Source: Alphaproteobacteria bacterium
Lineage (GTDB): Bacteria; Pseudomonadota; Alphaproteobacteria; Rhodospirillales; WMHbin7
Assembly (NCBI GenBank): GCA_015231795.1
Contig: JADGAX010000004.1
Location: 209,200 to 273,199, forward strand
Direction of reading: 5' to 3'
DNA: 64,000 nucleotides
A program made the position numbers and the translations under genes. The notes under the pieces were generated by a model that saw nothing but the letters and a program-made list of their open reading frames with translations, did no database searches and was not told the origin of the DNA. Position 1 is the first letter of the stretch. Every line of letters starts with the position of its first letter. Positions 56,910-64,000 of this stretch are shown piece after piece.

Positions 56910-58331
56910 ATGTCCCATCTTGATTCCGAGACGAGGGAATCACCCTTGGATCGTCTTGAAGCGACGCCAGCATTGTCGATGGCCGAGGCCTTCGACAGCC
57001 TGGACCAAGCCGTGCTTATTCTGGATGCCCGCGCCAGAATCGCATTTGCAAGCGCCAAATATCGCCGTCTGTTCGACCTGAAGGAGCGCGTCTGCCACGC
57101 CAAGGCCGATTACGCGGCTATCATTCGGATATTTTCAGAACGCGGCATGTTTGGCCAAGATATCGACGACGCCATCTTGGAAGAAAGACTGGCCCCGGTT
57201 CGCAACAGGCAAAGAATCTGCCGCCAATGGCTGTTGCTTGATGGGCGCATGTTGGAAGAGACGGGAGCGCCGCTGGACAGCGGCGGCTACGCTTTCAGTT
57301 ACGCCGAAATTAAGACCGAGCTGGCCGCATCAGTGCAGCTTAAGAACGCCAAACGCGCCACCGTGCTTGCCCTGGCCGACTTGGCCGAGTTTCGCGACAC
57401 CGACACCGGCGAGCATGTGATGCGTGTGGCGCGCCTGACCCAGGAGATCACCCGCGCACTTGACAACGCCAGGGTTTTTCCCAACGAGATCGACCAGGAT
57501 TTCCGCGCCCAAATCGGCTTTGCCAGCATTCTGCACGATGTGGGCAAGGTGGCGATAGGCGACGATCTATTAAGAAAGCCGGGGCTGCTTGACGAGGTCG
57601 AGCGGCTGGCCATGCAGGAACATTCCGCCGCCGGAGCCGCCATCTTGACCAAGGCGCTGTCCTTAGCGCCCGACAGCGAGTATTTGCGCATCGCCGCCGA
57701 GATTGCCCGCTACCATCATGAACGCTATGACGGATCGGGCTATCCCGAGGGGCTTTGCAAGAACAAGATACCATTGGCAGCCCGCATCGTTGCCGTCGCC
57801 GACGTCTTCGACGCCCTGACCAGCGACAGAACCTACAAGCGGGCATGGACCGAGGAAGAGGCGATCAATTATCTGGCCCAGCAAGCGGGACGTCAGTTCG
57901 ATCCGCAAATCATTTCAGCGACCCTGCTGGTTCTTGAGGAACGTCGCAAAACGCCGGTCATCCGCTGGTCGGAGACGATGAGCGTCGGCCATCCCGTTCT
58001 TGACCGCGATCATCAGACGCTGATCGGTCTGGTCAATCAGATGAGCCTGCCCGCCAATCGCTGCGACCGGACGGTGCTGGAATTCGTGCTGGACGAGCTG
58101 TTGGGCTATACGTCCGCCCATTTCACGCGAGAAGAGGAGCATCTGCGCCGGATCGGTTTTAGCGGCATCGAGCGCCACGAGGCGATCCACCGCGATCTGG
58201 TCGATGAGCTAAGGGCCATCCGCGCGAATTTCTACGAAGGCAACGACAGCCTGGGCGACAAGGTCGCCAACTTCGTGGCCGACTGGCTGCGCAACCATAT
58301 CTTGCTTGAAGACAAAAAATACGTGGTCTGA
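56910..58331 (+). CDS. PAS-HD-GYP-hemerythrin protein, predicted oxygen-responsive c-di-GMP phosphodiesterase
   Basis: A 473-residue cytosolic protein with three parts. Residues about 25-135 are PAS-like. Residues 150-345 form an HD-GYP domain: His209-Asp210 (ILHDVGKVAIGD) and Gly277-Tyr-Pro279 (YHHERYDGSGYPEGL). Residues 355-473 are a bacteriohemerythrin with iron ligands His368, His404-x3-Glu408, His423-x3-His427 and His463-x4-Asp468, the complete di-iron set. HD-GYP domains break down c-di-GMP; hemerythrin binds oxygen or senses redox. It is divergent from the hybrid kinase gene. Domain order and residues are seen; oxygen control is inferred. Confidence 0.92.
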   Translation: MSHLDSETRESPLDRLEATPALSMAEAFDSLDQAVLILDARARIAFASAKYRRLFDLKERVCHAKADYAAIIRIFSERGMFGQDIDDAILEERLAPVRNRQRICRQWLLLDGRMLEETGAPLDSGGYAFSYAEIKTELAASVQLKNAKRATVLALADLAEFRDTDTGEHVMRVARLTQEITRALDNARVFPNEIDQDFRAQIGFASILHDVGKVAIGDDLLRKPGLLDEVERLAMQEHSAAGAAILTKALSLAPDSEYLRIAAEIARYHHERYDGSGYPEGLCKNKIPLAARIVAVADVFDALTSDRTYKRAWTEEEAINYLAQQAGRQFDPQIISATLLVLEERRKTPVIRWSETMSVGHPVLDRDHQTLIGLVNQMSLPANRCDRTVLEFVLDELLGYTSAHFTREEEHLRRIGFSGIERHEAIHRDLVDELRAIRANFYEGNDSLGDKVANFVADWLRNHILLEDKKYVV

Positions 58332-58399
58332 TCCTGCTGCTTCATGCGGCATGCGCCCCACCCTGCCGGAAACATCCCGGCAGGGTGGCGAGCGCGTCC

Positions 58400-59473
58400 T
58401 TAGAACATCGCCATCATCACCATGGCTGTCGCCGTACACAGCACCAGCAAGGGAATGGCCCAGTTCATGTAGACGAACAATTCGTTCTGCACATGATGGC
58501 CGAACAGCTTCTTCACGGCATTGAAGCGATAGAAGACAATGCCGATGGCGATGCACAGGCCCAGCAAGAAGTAGTTCAAGCCGAACAGGCGCATCACCGG
58601 ATTGTCGCCAACCGCCAGATTGACGAAGCTTGAATTCACCGTGAAGTTCAAGCCGACGACGGCGAACAGGCCGCCGATGCTGATATTGGTCAGTTCCGTC
58701 GCATCGACGGTGAACTCACCGTCTTCCATCTTGTTCAGCCACAAGGCCAACAGCGGAATCAGCAGCGATGAGAAGAGCGGCACGAAGATGGTGGCCAACA
58801 GGCTGGCCTGATCGCGCTGGATCGCCAGCCCCACCGTTACGCCGGTATTCATTTCGCCGCGCCAAGATGGAACCGGGGTCGGAGCCAGTTCGACCAGCCC
58901 CACCGTCCAGCCATCGATTTCCTTAATGTAGCGCGTATTGCTGAATTCCAGTTCGTCCTGGCGGAAATCGAACTGCACTTTCTGCAAGGGTTCGATGCGC
59001 GACAGAATTTCCACCGTCAGAAGCTGGTTGTCGAAAGGAAATTTTTCCAGCGGGAAGTCGGTGTTGAAAGTGGCCGTGGTGCGCTGAAGCAATTCAGCTT
59101 GGCCGTTGGGATAGATGCGCAGGCCGGTCTTCTGGAAGGTCGGCTCGCCGCTCATGTTTCCGAACTCGGAGCGGGGATTCCAGATTTCGCTTAGCTTCTT
59201 CTCGGCGGCGTCTTCCTTATAGTCGACATAGCCGGTTGACGAGGCCTGCGACGGCGGATAGGCCAAGCGCAAGTCGCGCCAACGCAGGCGCATATCCACC
59301 GTGGCGGTGAAGTTGCCTTCGTTCTCGTTGATCGCCTTCACTTCGACGAAACTGAGACCGGCGCGCACCAGAACCGGGAATCCCTGTCCCCAGGGCAGTT
59401 GCGCCGGGTCGTCCTGCGCTGCGGCCCCGAAGGCCTGCAGCGAGAACAAAATTGCGAGCAGCCAGCGAATCAT
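58400..59473 (-). CDS. Prokaryotic pentameric ligand-gated ion channel
   Basis: A 357-residue pentameric channel subunit of the GLIC/ELIC family. A signal peptide (LLAILFSLQAFGAAAQ) precedes a beta-sandwich ligand domain with YPNGQAELLQRTTATFN and the Pro-loop DFPLEKFPFDNQ (139-150, no cysteines). Membrane helices lie at about 224-247, 258-281 (pore-lining, ELTNISIGGLFAVVGLNFTV), 293-317 and 333-355. Glu260 at the start of M2 occupies the place of the GLIC glutamate that favours cations. ATG at 59473 follows AAGGCGG. It overlaps the upstream Cache-protein gene by 4 bp. Confidence 0.92.
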   Translation of the reverse strand: MIRWLLAILFSLQAFGAAAQDDPAQLPWGQGFPVLVRAGLSFVEVKAINENEGNFTATVDMRLRWRDLRLAYPPSQASSTGYVDYKEDAAEKKLSEIWNPRSEFGNMSGEPTFQKTGLRIYPNGQAELLQRTTATFNTDFPLEKFPFDNQLLTVEILSRIEPLQKVQFDFRQDELEFSNTRYIKEIDGWTVGLVELAPTPVPSWRGEMNTGVTVGLAIQRDQASLLATIFVPLFSSLLIPLLALWLNKMEDGEFTVDATELTNISIGGLFAVVGLNFTVNSSFVNLAVGDNPVMRLFGLNYFLLGLCIAIGIVFYRFNAVKKLFGHHVQNELFVYMNWAIPLLVLCTATAMVMMAMF

Positions 59474-60618
59474 TGCGCACCCGCCTTGCTGCCGTCCGCT
59501 GACTGGCGCGCGCGCAGGCTTTCGTAATGTTCCGCCAACTCGCCGATCTCGCCATAGAAGCCTTCGCTGCTTTCGATCGGCTGGGCGTCTTCGCCCTTGA
59601 CCAGACTTTGGAAACGCTGGTTGAGGGCGGCCAGCGGGCTGGCGATGGCGCCGCGCACGATCACGATGATCACGCCCGCCATGAAGACGAGGCCGAACAG
59701 GGCGAACATGCTCAGCCAAATCAGGGATTGGCCCAACGTGCTGCGCGTCGGGCTGAAATCCTTGGCCGTGATGATCATGCCCAACATGTCGCCCGCCGAA
59801 TTCAGCAGCGGAACCGCGACCACGCCATAGGCCGTGCCCTGGAATTCCGCGGTATAGGGATTGCTGGCGATGCTGGGATCGGACAATTCGGAATCGGTCA
59901 CCAGATTGCGCAGCAATTCCCAATTGGTCGAACCGTATTTGATGAAGCGGCCCATGCGGTTCTTTTCGGAATAGACGTCGCCGCCCAGATCGGGCGCTGC
60001 CGACTTAAGCCTCGCCTCGTCCATGAACAGCGCCGATTCCAGCCCATAAGCCCGCTTGATGCCGTCCAGAACCAAATTGAAATTGCTGCCGAACTCGAAG
60101 CTGCCCACCGGCTTGCCGGCGCGGTCGAACACCGGAGCCACGCCGAACACGCCAGGCCCCGAGCGCGAAATCGACAGACCCTTGCGGGCCACATTGTCCT
60201 TGTTCACCGCCACCACGATGGGGCGGTAGGAAGTTAAGTCGTCGCCGAACTTGGGCAGATTGTTCAAGCGCAGCAGCGAGGTGGCGGGGGCAAGGTGAAA
60301 CTGCGCCTGATCGACGCCGAACTTGTCGCGCTGTGTCTCGAACATCAGCTTCAATTCGGCGGCCAGACCATCGCGGTCCTTTTTGGCAACCATGTCGCGC
60401 ACATTGGGCAGGCTGGCAACCAGTTCGGCCCTGGCCAGCGCTCGGGTCTCAAGACCCTGGATGTTGAATTCGACGATCTTCTTCATCAGCTCGTACTGGC
60501 TGGTCTCGGCCTTTTCGGTGCTTTGCACGAACAGATTGCTGGTCAGATAGGCGACCGCCGCAAAAATGATCAACAGCGAGCCAAGCAACGTGGCCAGCGC
60601 TTTACGCTGAAATGACAT
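59470..60618 (-). CDS. Membrane sensor with dCache domain and HAMP-like region but no output domain
   Basis: A 382-residue membrane protein: helix 1 (residues 7-29), a periplasmic double-Cache domain of the dCache_3 type (QFHLAPATSLLRLNNLPKFG, then SYRPIVVAVNKD and GLSISRSGPGVFGVAPVFD), helix 2 (299-321), and a HAMP-like cytoplasmic segment that ends at residue 382. Such Cache domains normally head chemoreceptors or kinases; here no methyl-accepting, kinase, GGDEF or EAL domain follows. The stop overlaps the start of the ligand-gated channel gene (ATGA). I infer a sensory partner of the channel. Confidence 0.9.
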   Translation of the reverse strand: MSFQRKALATLLGSLLIIFAAVAYLTSNLFVQSTEKAETSQYELMKKIVEFNIQGLETRALARAELVASLPNVRDMVAKKDRDGLAAELKLMFETQRDKFGVDQAQFHLAPATSLLRLNNLPKFGDDLTSYRPIVVAVNKDNVARKGLSISRSGPGVFGVAPVFDRAGKPVGSFEFGSNFNLVLDGIKRAYGLESALFMDEARLKSAAPDLGGDVYSEKNRMGRFIKYGSTNWELLRNLVTDSELSDPSIASNPYTAEFQGTAYGVVAVPLLNSAGDMLGMIITAKDFSPTRSTLGQSLIWLSMFALFGLVFMAGVIIVIVRGAIASPLAALNQRFQSLVKGEDAQPIESSEGFYGEIGELAEHYESLRARQSADGSKAGAQ

Positions 60619-60926
60619 GAATCTTCCCCCCTAAAGGATTGAATGCGGACATGGCTTGGACCCAGAAGGCCCTACCCTCACCTTGGGGATGCGATGTGGA
60701 CAGGATGTGGATTGGATATGAACGGCCATCCACATCACGGCGAAGCAAGCGATAATTATTGATTTTCAAAGACTATGGTGCTTGGGGGGATTGGGCGATG
60801 GCGTGCCGCGGGGGATGAAAGCGGGAACTTCGAGATTGCCGTTACTCTCTAAGAGGGGGGACGGGCACGGAATTGGATACACATTGTGTATCTAATGTGC
60901 TAGGGTTCCCGCTAAGGAGAATAGCC
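60619..60926. other. 308-bp divergent intergenic region
   Basis: Divergent between the Cache-channel unit (minus) and the TacA/TacT pair (plus). It contains the palindrome at 60876-60892 and a stretch of G-runs at 60782-60862. No gene or structured RNA is supported. Confidence 0.6.
60876..60892. promoter_or_regulatory. Palindromic operator candidate of the TacA/TacT pair
   Basis: Perfect palindrome GATACACA-T-TGTGTATC, 34 bp before the antitoxin ATG. DUF1778 antitoxins bind such operators through their ribbon-helix-helix domain. Confidence 0.6.
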
Positions 60927-61208
60927 ATGCAATCGCACCCTTCCGCCTCAGCGACCCATGCCGTCAATCTGCGGGTCCGCGATGATGTCCGCACCCTGAT
61001 TGACAGGGCCGCCAAGGCGCACGGCAAAACGCGTTCGGATTTTATGATCGATGCGGCTAGGCGGGCGGCGGAGGAGGCGTTGTTGGATCAAACCTTCGTG
61101 CGCGTTGATCAACAAACCTACGACCACTTTCTCAAGGTTCTCGACCAACCGCCCAAGGGCAAGGGATTCGAGCGCCTGATGAAGGCGAAGAAGCCCTGGA
61201 CTCCCTGA
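60927..61208 (+). CDS. DUF1778 (TacA-like) antitoxin
   Basis: A 93-residue ribbon-helix-helix antitoxin: THAVNLRVRDDVRTLIDRAA, KAHGKTRSDFMIDAARRAAE and EALLDQTFVRVDQQTYDHF, then FLKVLDQPP and a tail, the standard TacA pattern. AAGGAGA six bases before the ATG at 60927 rejects the longer frame. It ends in TGATG with the toxin start, so the two are coupled. The tail KGFERLMKAKKPW should bind the acetyltransferase toxin. Confidence 0.95.
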   Translation: MQSHPSASATHAVNLRVRDDVRTLIDRAAKAHGKTRSDFMIDAARRAAEEALLDQTFVRVDQQTYDHFLKVLDQPPKGKGFERLMKAKKPWTP

Positions 61209-61684
61209 TGCTGTCGGCCCCGGTTCTGCTATCAGATCAGCATGGGCTTGATACATTTGCTTGCGGTGTCGCCAGCCTTGACGATTGGCTGAAACGGCGC
61301 GCGCGGCCAAACCAGATCAGCGGGGCCTCCCGATCTTATGTGGTTGCCGAGGGGCAGCGAGTTGTCGGCTATTATTGCCTTGCCTCGGGTGCGTTGGCGT
61401 TGAACGAAGCCCCCGGCAAGGTGAAGCGCAGCATGCCCGATCCGATACCTATGTCGATTCTTGGCCGCTTGGCGATTGACCTGACTTGGCAGGGCAAGGG
61501 ATTGGGTGTTGCCCTCTTGCAAGATGCCGTTATCCGCACATCCGAAGCCGCAGACATTCTTGGCATTCGCGGGCTGCTGGTTCATGCGATTTCCGAAGAA
61601 GCCAAGGCCTTTTACGAGCGTTTTGGTTTCATCGCCTCGCCCACGCAGCCGATGACGCTGGTGCTGTCACTGAAAGAACGGTGA
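61208..61684 (+). CDS. GNAT-family toxin (TacT-like)
   Basis: A 158-residue N-acetyltransferase toxin. FACGVASLDDWLKRRARPNQ at the start, ASRSYVVAEGQRVVGYYCLA, the acetyl-CoA loop LTWQGKGLGVALLQDAV and FYERFGFIASPTQPMTLVLSL are the TacT family pattern. Members acetylate the amino acid on charged tRNA and stop translation. Paired with the DUF1778 antitoxin by a 1-bp overlap (TGATG). Confidence 0.95.
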   Translation: MLSAPVLLSDQHGLDTFACGVASLDDWLKRRARPNQISGASRSYVVAEGQRVVGYYCLASGALALNEAPGKVKRSMPDPIPMSILGRLAIDLTWQGKGLGVALLQDAVIRTSEAADILGIRGLLVHAISEEAKAFYERFGFIASPTQPMTLVLSLKER

Positions 61685-61921
61685 CGACAAGAAAGTTCGT
61701 ACTTTCATCTCCTGCGGCAAAGCAGGAAGTCAAACCGTTACAAGGTGATGGAAATATTGGCGTCCCCTAGGGGATGGCCGACGCGTTCCAATAACTAACT
61801 GATTTTATGGTGTTTCACCGTCATTGTCCGCAGCGTGTCGTGACACTATCGGGACAATTTTTCGGGTCAGGGATCGGGACAAACAGGTCAGATGTGGGCG
61901 AATCCGTTTAAGCGAGCAGTT

Positions 61922-61990
61922 CGAGAGATAGAACCAGCCCCAGCCAATCACCTTGAGATAGGTGAAGTCGTTCTGCCACAGCTGGTTGCC
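61922..61990 (-). pseudogene. Remnant of an IS3-type transposase (integrase-fold)
   Basis: A short minus-strand frame reads [20 protein letters not shown], which resembles the start of the DDE integrase core of IS3-family OrfB proteins (LWQTDFTYLKV...). Only about 23 residues remain and the flanks do not continue the domain. It abuts the IstB remnant directly. Confidence 0.65.
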
Positions 61991-62115
61991 ATCATCTTGG
62001 CATCTCCGAACACCGATGGCCATTCACCGAAGGCCAGATTGGTGGTCACGATCACCGTTGTTTGTTCGTAGAGCTTGCTGATCAGGTGTAAGAGCAACTG
62101 GCCACCCGACTGTCC
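61987..62115 (-). pseudogene. Remnant of an IstB-type ATPase (IS21 family)
   Basis: Minus-strand residues read [20 protein letters not shown] and [15 protein letters not shown], which is the C-terminal part of IstB, the helper ATPase of IS21-type elements. The rest of IstB and IstA are missing, and the frame runs on into unrelated sequence, so this is a decayed fragment joined to an IS3-like fragment. Confidence 0.75.
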
Positions 62116-62317
62116 ACCACGCAGCGCTACATCGAGGTCAACGATCAGATGATGCCGCTGCGGTAGAGGTGCTGTAGCTGCGTCCTGGCGGATGACCGGG
62201 ATGTGCCAGAAACGGTCACTCAAGATAAGGCGAAATATAACTTGATTTGATGGCGCGGAGCGCCGATCACCTCTTCGCCGCAACTGACAATCCTCATTCA
62301 GATTGTCGCGCCATATC

Positions 62318-63217
62318 TTAACCAGCAGTTGAGTTTTGCAGGTCATCAGCTGCTTCGTTGGGACCAAATTCACGCTGCAGGATGCGGTCTCTGCCGGTTC
62401 TTTTCGCCTCATACATCAGCCCGTCCGCATCGGCCAACATCGCCCGGAAACTCGGCGGCGGCTCAACGTAGCAAGCAACCCCAATGCTGAAGGTCACAGG
62501 CCAGTCGTTGGCCCTCATTAGCTCAAGGAGTGCAAGCCTTAGGTTATCAGCATAACGCCCGGCAGGAACCGGCCCCATGTCCGGGAGCAGTAGGGCGAAT
62601 TCGTCACCACCTAGTCGGCCGGCCACGTCACAGGCCCGAATATGTTTCCGCAATCCTTCGGCTACGACCCTGAGCAATTGGTCCCCGACGTGATGGCCGA
62701 GAGTGTCGTTGACTTCCTTGAAGCGATCAAGATCGAAAAAGATAGAGGTAAACGGGGTCCGCTGCCGCACCGCCATCGCCCAGGATTGGTGCCCAACCTC
62801 TTCAAATGCCCGCCGGTTCGGCAAACCGGTCAGTGGGTCCTTGAGGGCCATCGTGTGGAAGTAATCGTAGAGGGTCCGCATCTGTGAGATCAGGAATAAA
62901 CCGGTCAGCAAGATCACATACCGCATCCCGGTATTGACAAGCAGGATAGTGTGCGTCTCGTGTTGGTCTAGCAGCCAGTCGGCCCAAAGCCAAAGTACAA
63001 TCGTCAACGTGGAGATCACCACGCCAAAGGCGGCACCAAAAGTCCAAGCAGCAATAACGACAGGCAAACTAAGGAAAAGATGGAACTCATACTCGAGACC
63101 CAAATGAAAGTGTGCGCCAACAAGCAATGCCACCACCAGCACGATAACGACCATCGTTACCGGGCGGAGCAGACCCGAAGGCTGCCAGAAGATAATTCGT
63201 CTTAATACCGGATGCAT
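62318..63217 (-). CDS. Membrane-bound diguanylate cyclase (GGDEF)
   Basis: A 299-residue protein. The N-terminal third has about four hydrophobic helices ([64 protein letters not shown]). The GGDEF domain starts at [14 protein letters not shown]; the active site GGDEF is at 203-207 and an inhibitory I-site RxxD lies five residues before it (Arg194-Ala-Cys-Asp197). It makes c-di-GMP, opposing the HD-GYP enzyme at 56910. Codon use is less GC-rich than that of core genes, and insertion sequence remnants lie beside it, so it may be acquired. Confidence 0.9.
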   Translation of the reverse strand: MHPVLRRIIFWQPSGLLRPVTMVVIVLVVALLVGAHFHLGLEYEFHLFLSLPVVIAAWTFGAAFGVVISTLTIVLWLWADWLLDQHETHTILLVNTGMRYVILLTGLFLISQMRTLYDYFHTMALKDPLTGLPNRRAFEEVGHQSWAMAVRQRTPFTSIFFDLDRFKEVNDTLGHHVGDQLLRVVAEGLRKHIRACDVAGRLGGDEFALLLPDMGPVPAGRYADNLRLALLELMRANDWPVTFSIGVACYVEPPPSFRAMLADADGLMYEAKRTGRDRILQREFGPNEAADDLQNSTAG

Positions 63218-63877
63218 GCCCCCCCACGCGGCCCTTGCAATCCTGAAACAGAATACAAGCCGTCATTTCCCAGATGGGCGGCTTATCCGCCCCTGATTGG
63301 CGCCAGAATAGCCAAATTCCGATCCAACCGGAAGGGTGATCATGACGCTGGCCGATCATCGCCACCTTGAGCGATGACCCCATGATCAGACTGCCCGCCG
63401 TGGCCGCATGATAAACCGGCCAAGCCTCGCCGGAGAGCGCGGTACTCTTGCTTATTTCCGGTACGCGCTGGCACGCAGATTCGTGGCACAAGAATTCGTC
63501 AATCCAGCCACAAAATCATGGTGCCACGATTTTTCAAATCCGTGGTCCCGCGCTAACGCTGTCCTTTGTCATTTTTTGGTACACCGCCGGAAGGGCCTGC
63601 ATCGATGTGAACGCCCCGTTCCTATAGTGCGCCTTGTCTCTCTTTTCACTTTTCGTGGTACCGGCAGTTTGAACAATCCGTGAGTCCAAGATTTTGCAAA
63701 TCGGCGGTACAAAGTTTTGCTCGCGGTTGGTGTTTTGGGCGGCTCCACGCATCGGTGACTCTGCTGGCACAAAATCAACGCCATCGGCGGCGATTTCGCG
63801 GTACTGTGAAATCGCATCCTTATCTATCGATTGGTTTTTGGAAAACACGGGAGACGCCCCAGTACCGCAAGCTCCCT
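63218..63877. other. 660-bp region with repeated GGTAC-type motifs, no convincing gene
   Basis: No frame here has a ribosome site or protein-like composition. It holds a cluster of GGTAC motifs, mostly in the context TTCG(T/C)GGTAC or CGGTAC, at 63441, 63460, 63578, 63657, 63706 and 63800, and one in reverse orientation near 63862. Two longer imperfect repeats also occur (63524-63550 and 63686-63712). Confidence 0.5.
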
Positions 63878-63991
63878 ATGAGCCAACAGACATACTCAGA
63901 AAATTTGCAGCAACTCGACGCGGCTGATTGGCGGTTTCGCGTTTACGATTTTTTGACATCAATCCGAGCCGATTGGTCGGTCTCCTCATAG
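63878..63991 (+). CDS. Possible 37-aa protein of unknown function
   Basis: A short frame from ATG 63878 to TAG 63991: it starts MSQQTYSENLQQLDAADWRF and ends FLTSIRADWSVSS. The composition is protein-like (no low complexity) but no ribosome site is clear, and the next gene lies beyond the window. An open frame extends upstream from 63680 in the same phase without similarity to anything I know. Low confidence. Confidence 0.3.
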   Translation: MSQQTYSENLQQLDAADWRFRVYDFLTSIRADWSVSS

Positions 63992-64000
63992 GTAGTGCAA

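Larger units (their letters stand above)
61685..62317. other. Region of insertion sequence remnants, no intact gene
   Basis: Between tacT and the diguanylate cyclase. It holds small hairpins (GAAAGT/ACTTTC at 61691-61706, TCCTGC/GCAGGA at 61710-61727), a perfect palindrome TCCCCTAGGGGA (61763-61774) and the transposase remnants annotated separately. No intact transposase and no clear target duplication were found. Confidence 0.6.

Overview
The window is a chromosomal segment of a GC-rich Alphaproteobacterium, most likely a Rhodospirillales (Magnetospirillum-like) organism. The evidence is a CtrA response regulator next to fliI-fliJ, a DUF2336 protein, an F1 ATP synthase operon (atpHAGDC) without F0 genes, the rpmH-rnpA-yidD-yidC-engB-argB operon, bluB, and dispersed alphaproteobacterial palindromic repeats. 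No rRNA, tRNA or CRISPR array was seen. Assignment below order level is inference.

Layout. 1-7982: 3' part of parE, a ParD/ParE toxin-antitoxin (TA) pair, bluB, small and secreted unknown proteins, two hydrolases, DUF2336 and a methyltransferase-like gene. 8161-20936: an ABC exporter pair coupled to a di-iron protein, atpHAGDC, an ABC1/UbiB protein, an M3 peptidase and an acyl-CoA synthetase. 20990-25227: ndk, an ABC-F ATPase, then a small accessory island with orphan antitoxin-like regulators and an AT-rich gene. 25304-29386: the argB...rpmH operon. 29628-38099: an unusual radical SAM protein, a sensor kinase, fliI/fliJ, ctrA and a glycosyltransferase. 38096-46632: GST, GT2 and DedA-like genes, groES-groEL under a CIRCE element, two TA modules and glgP.

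46633-64000 is the accessory-rich and signalling-rich end. It holds a cluster of long hairpins, secreted proteins, a voltage-gated ion channel with an unusual selectivity filter, a LuxR regulator, and an OmpR-type regulator convergent with a 1346-residue hybrid kinase. It continues with a PAS/HD-GYP/hemerythrin protein, a two-gene unit coupling a Cache-domain membrane sensor to a pentameric ligand-gated channel, a TacA/TacT pair, insertion sequence remnants and a diguanylate cyclase.

How genes work together. Ion-channel and c-di-GMP signalling genes cluster in 48.8-63.2 kb: two channel families, one cyclase with an I-site and one HD-GYP enzyme with a likely oxygen sensor. The best candidate for an undescribed system is the Cache sensor plus pentameric channel unit (58400-60618), in which the sensor has no kinase, chemotaxis or nucleotide output and ends inside the start of the channel gene. 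Second is the voltage-gated channel whose filter reads TLEGWPD, which points to calcium rather than sodium selectivity. Four complete TA pairs and three orphan antitoxin-like genes lie in 64 kb, several with clear palindromic operators.
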